Source: Coriobacteriales bacterium (GTDB taxonomy: Bacteria; Actinomycetota; Coriobacteriia; Coriobacteriales; UBA8131). From it: 5,204 bases of DNA. This document shows positions 4,830-5,204 of the stretch, piece by piece (position 1 is the stretch's first letter; each line of letters opens with the position of its first letter). Location of the stretch: positions 1-5,204 of the forward strand of contig JAISJA010000085.1 of assembly GCA_031261765.1 (NCBI GenBank), written 5' to 3'. The translations under genes were made by a program, and so were the position numbers. The notes below the pieces were generated by a model. That model did no database searches. It saw nothing but the letters and a program-made list of their open reading frames with translations, and was not told the DNA's origin.

Positions 4830-5204
4830 CTAAGCCGCGAAGCGGGCAAGGCTGTTCTTCAGCACGCTGTCCGTGCTGTCAACCGTAACCGGAAGCTCCG
4901 CCCTGAACTTACGCCCGTCGCTGTAGGCTATGAACAACGTAACGGGCTCGTGGCCCGGATGCTCGCGTAATAGTCCCATGAGCATATCGCTGGTCTGCTG
5001 GTTAAAAGACGACGCGTTCATGCGTATCTCGACCGGTTGTGGTTTGTCCGGCTCACGCGACCCGAGGTTAAGCGGTTTTATCGACATGGCCTTTATCTGT
5101 GAACCACGGTCTTGTTTGTCGTAGCGCCCACGGACCTTTACTATCGCGTCATCGGCCAGCACGCCCTCGCATTCTGTAAAGGTCTTTGGGAAGACAATGA
5201 CCTC
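4830..5204 (-). CDS. dnaE: DNA polymerase III alpha subunit, C-terminal part (cut by window edge)
   Basis: The reading frame is open to the right edge, so this is the last 124 residues of a longer protein; the GTG at 5162 is an internal codon, not the start. Residues 1-47 begin EVIVFPKTFTECEG and include DDAIVKVRGRYDKQD, the C-terminal OB-fold of DnaE, which binds single-stranded DNA. Residues 58-124 form the extreme C-terminal domain, with the conserved LLREHPGHEPVTLFI (78-92), which in the family contacts the clamp loader tau subunit. DnaE is the catalytic subunit of the replicative polymerase; its polymerase and PHP domains lie outside the window. The gene converges on the kinase-like gene, with the palindromic element 27 bases past its stop. 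The assignment rests on the C-terminal region only but is strongly characteristic. Confidence 0.88.
   Translation of the reverse strand, partial: EVIVFPKTFTECEGVLADDAIVKVRGRYDKQDRGSQIKAMSIKPLNLGSREPDKPQPVEIRMNASSFNQQTSDMLMGLLREHPGHEPVTLFIAYSDGRKFRAELPVTVDSTDSVLKNSLARFAA

Noticed and set aside
1..5204. CRISPR array, tRNA, rRNA or phage/defence genes
   Set aside because: No regularly spaced repeats, no RNA gene signatures and no integrase, transposase or defence-type proteins were found on either strand.

Overview
The window is a compact chromosomal stretch of housekeeping genes, most likely from an actinomycete of the Coriobacteriia/Eggerthellales type. That placement is an inference from the look of the PurC, DnaE and Tat-lipoprotein sequences and from apparent leaderless starts; no search was run. 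Two genes counted codon by codon use ATA for most isoleucines, which is unusual for DNA that is not AT-rich and is a useful fingerprint of the host.

Layout, left to right. A minus-strand block purC > purE > asd (2560 down to 39) encodes two consecutive steps of de novo purine synthesis and aspartate-semialdehyde dehydrogenase. purC has a good sigma-70-type promoter (GTGACA, 17 bp, TATATT). The purC stop and purE start share one base (TAATG). A 104-bp near-palindromic element with perfect 17-bp terminal inverted repeats (1135-1238) lies between purE and asd, and its end supplies the purE stop codon. Bases 2561-2729 are non-coding and hold the purC promoter and a perfect 11-bp-stem hairpin downstream of the next gene.

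From 4046 down to 2730, minus strand, is a Tat-exported lipoprotein with a probable beta-propeller body. Divergent from it, with start codons only 24 bp apart, is a plus-strand cytidylate-kinase-like P-loop protein (4071-4703). Neither has a Shine-Dalgarno sequence, and overlapping -10-like boxes suggest short-leader or leaderless transcripts. The kinase gene ends in a palindromic repeat element (about 4683-4803), and its last six codons look like a partial copy of that repeat. Converging on the same repeat from the right is the 3' end of dnaE (DNA polymerase III alpha subunit), cut by the window edge.

Functionally, PurE and PurC convert N5-CAIR to SAICAR, with PurC consuming aspartate, while Asd draws aspartate carbon toward lysine/diaminopimelate, threonine and methionine. 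The lipoprotein and the kinase-like protein have no assigned partners. I saw no defence, mobile-gene or otherwise new multi-gene system. The most interesting material is the two palindromic elements abutting or entering stop codons, the tight divergent start region and the ATA bias.
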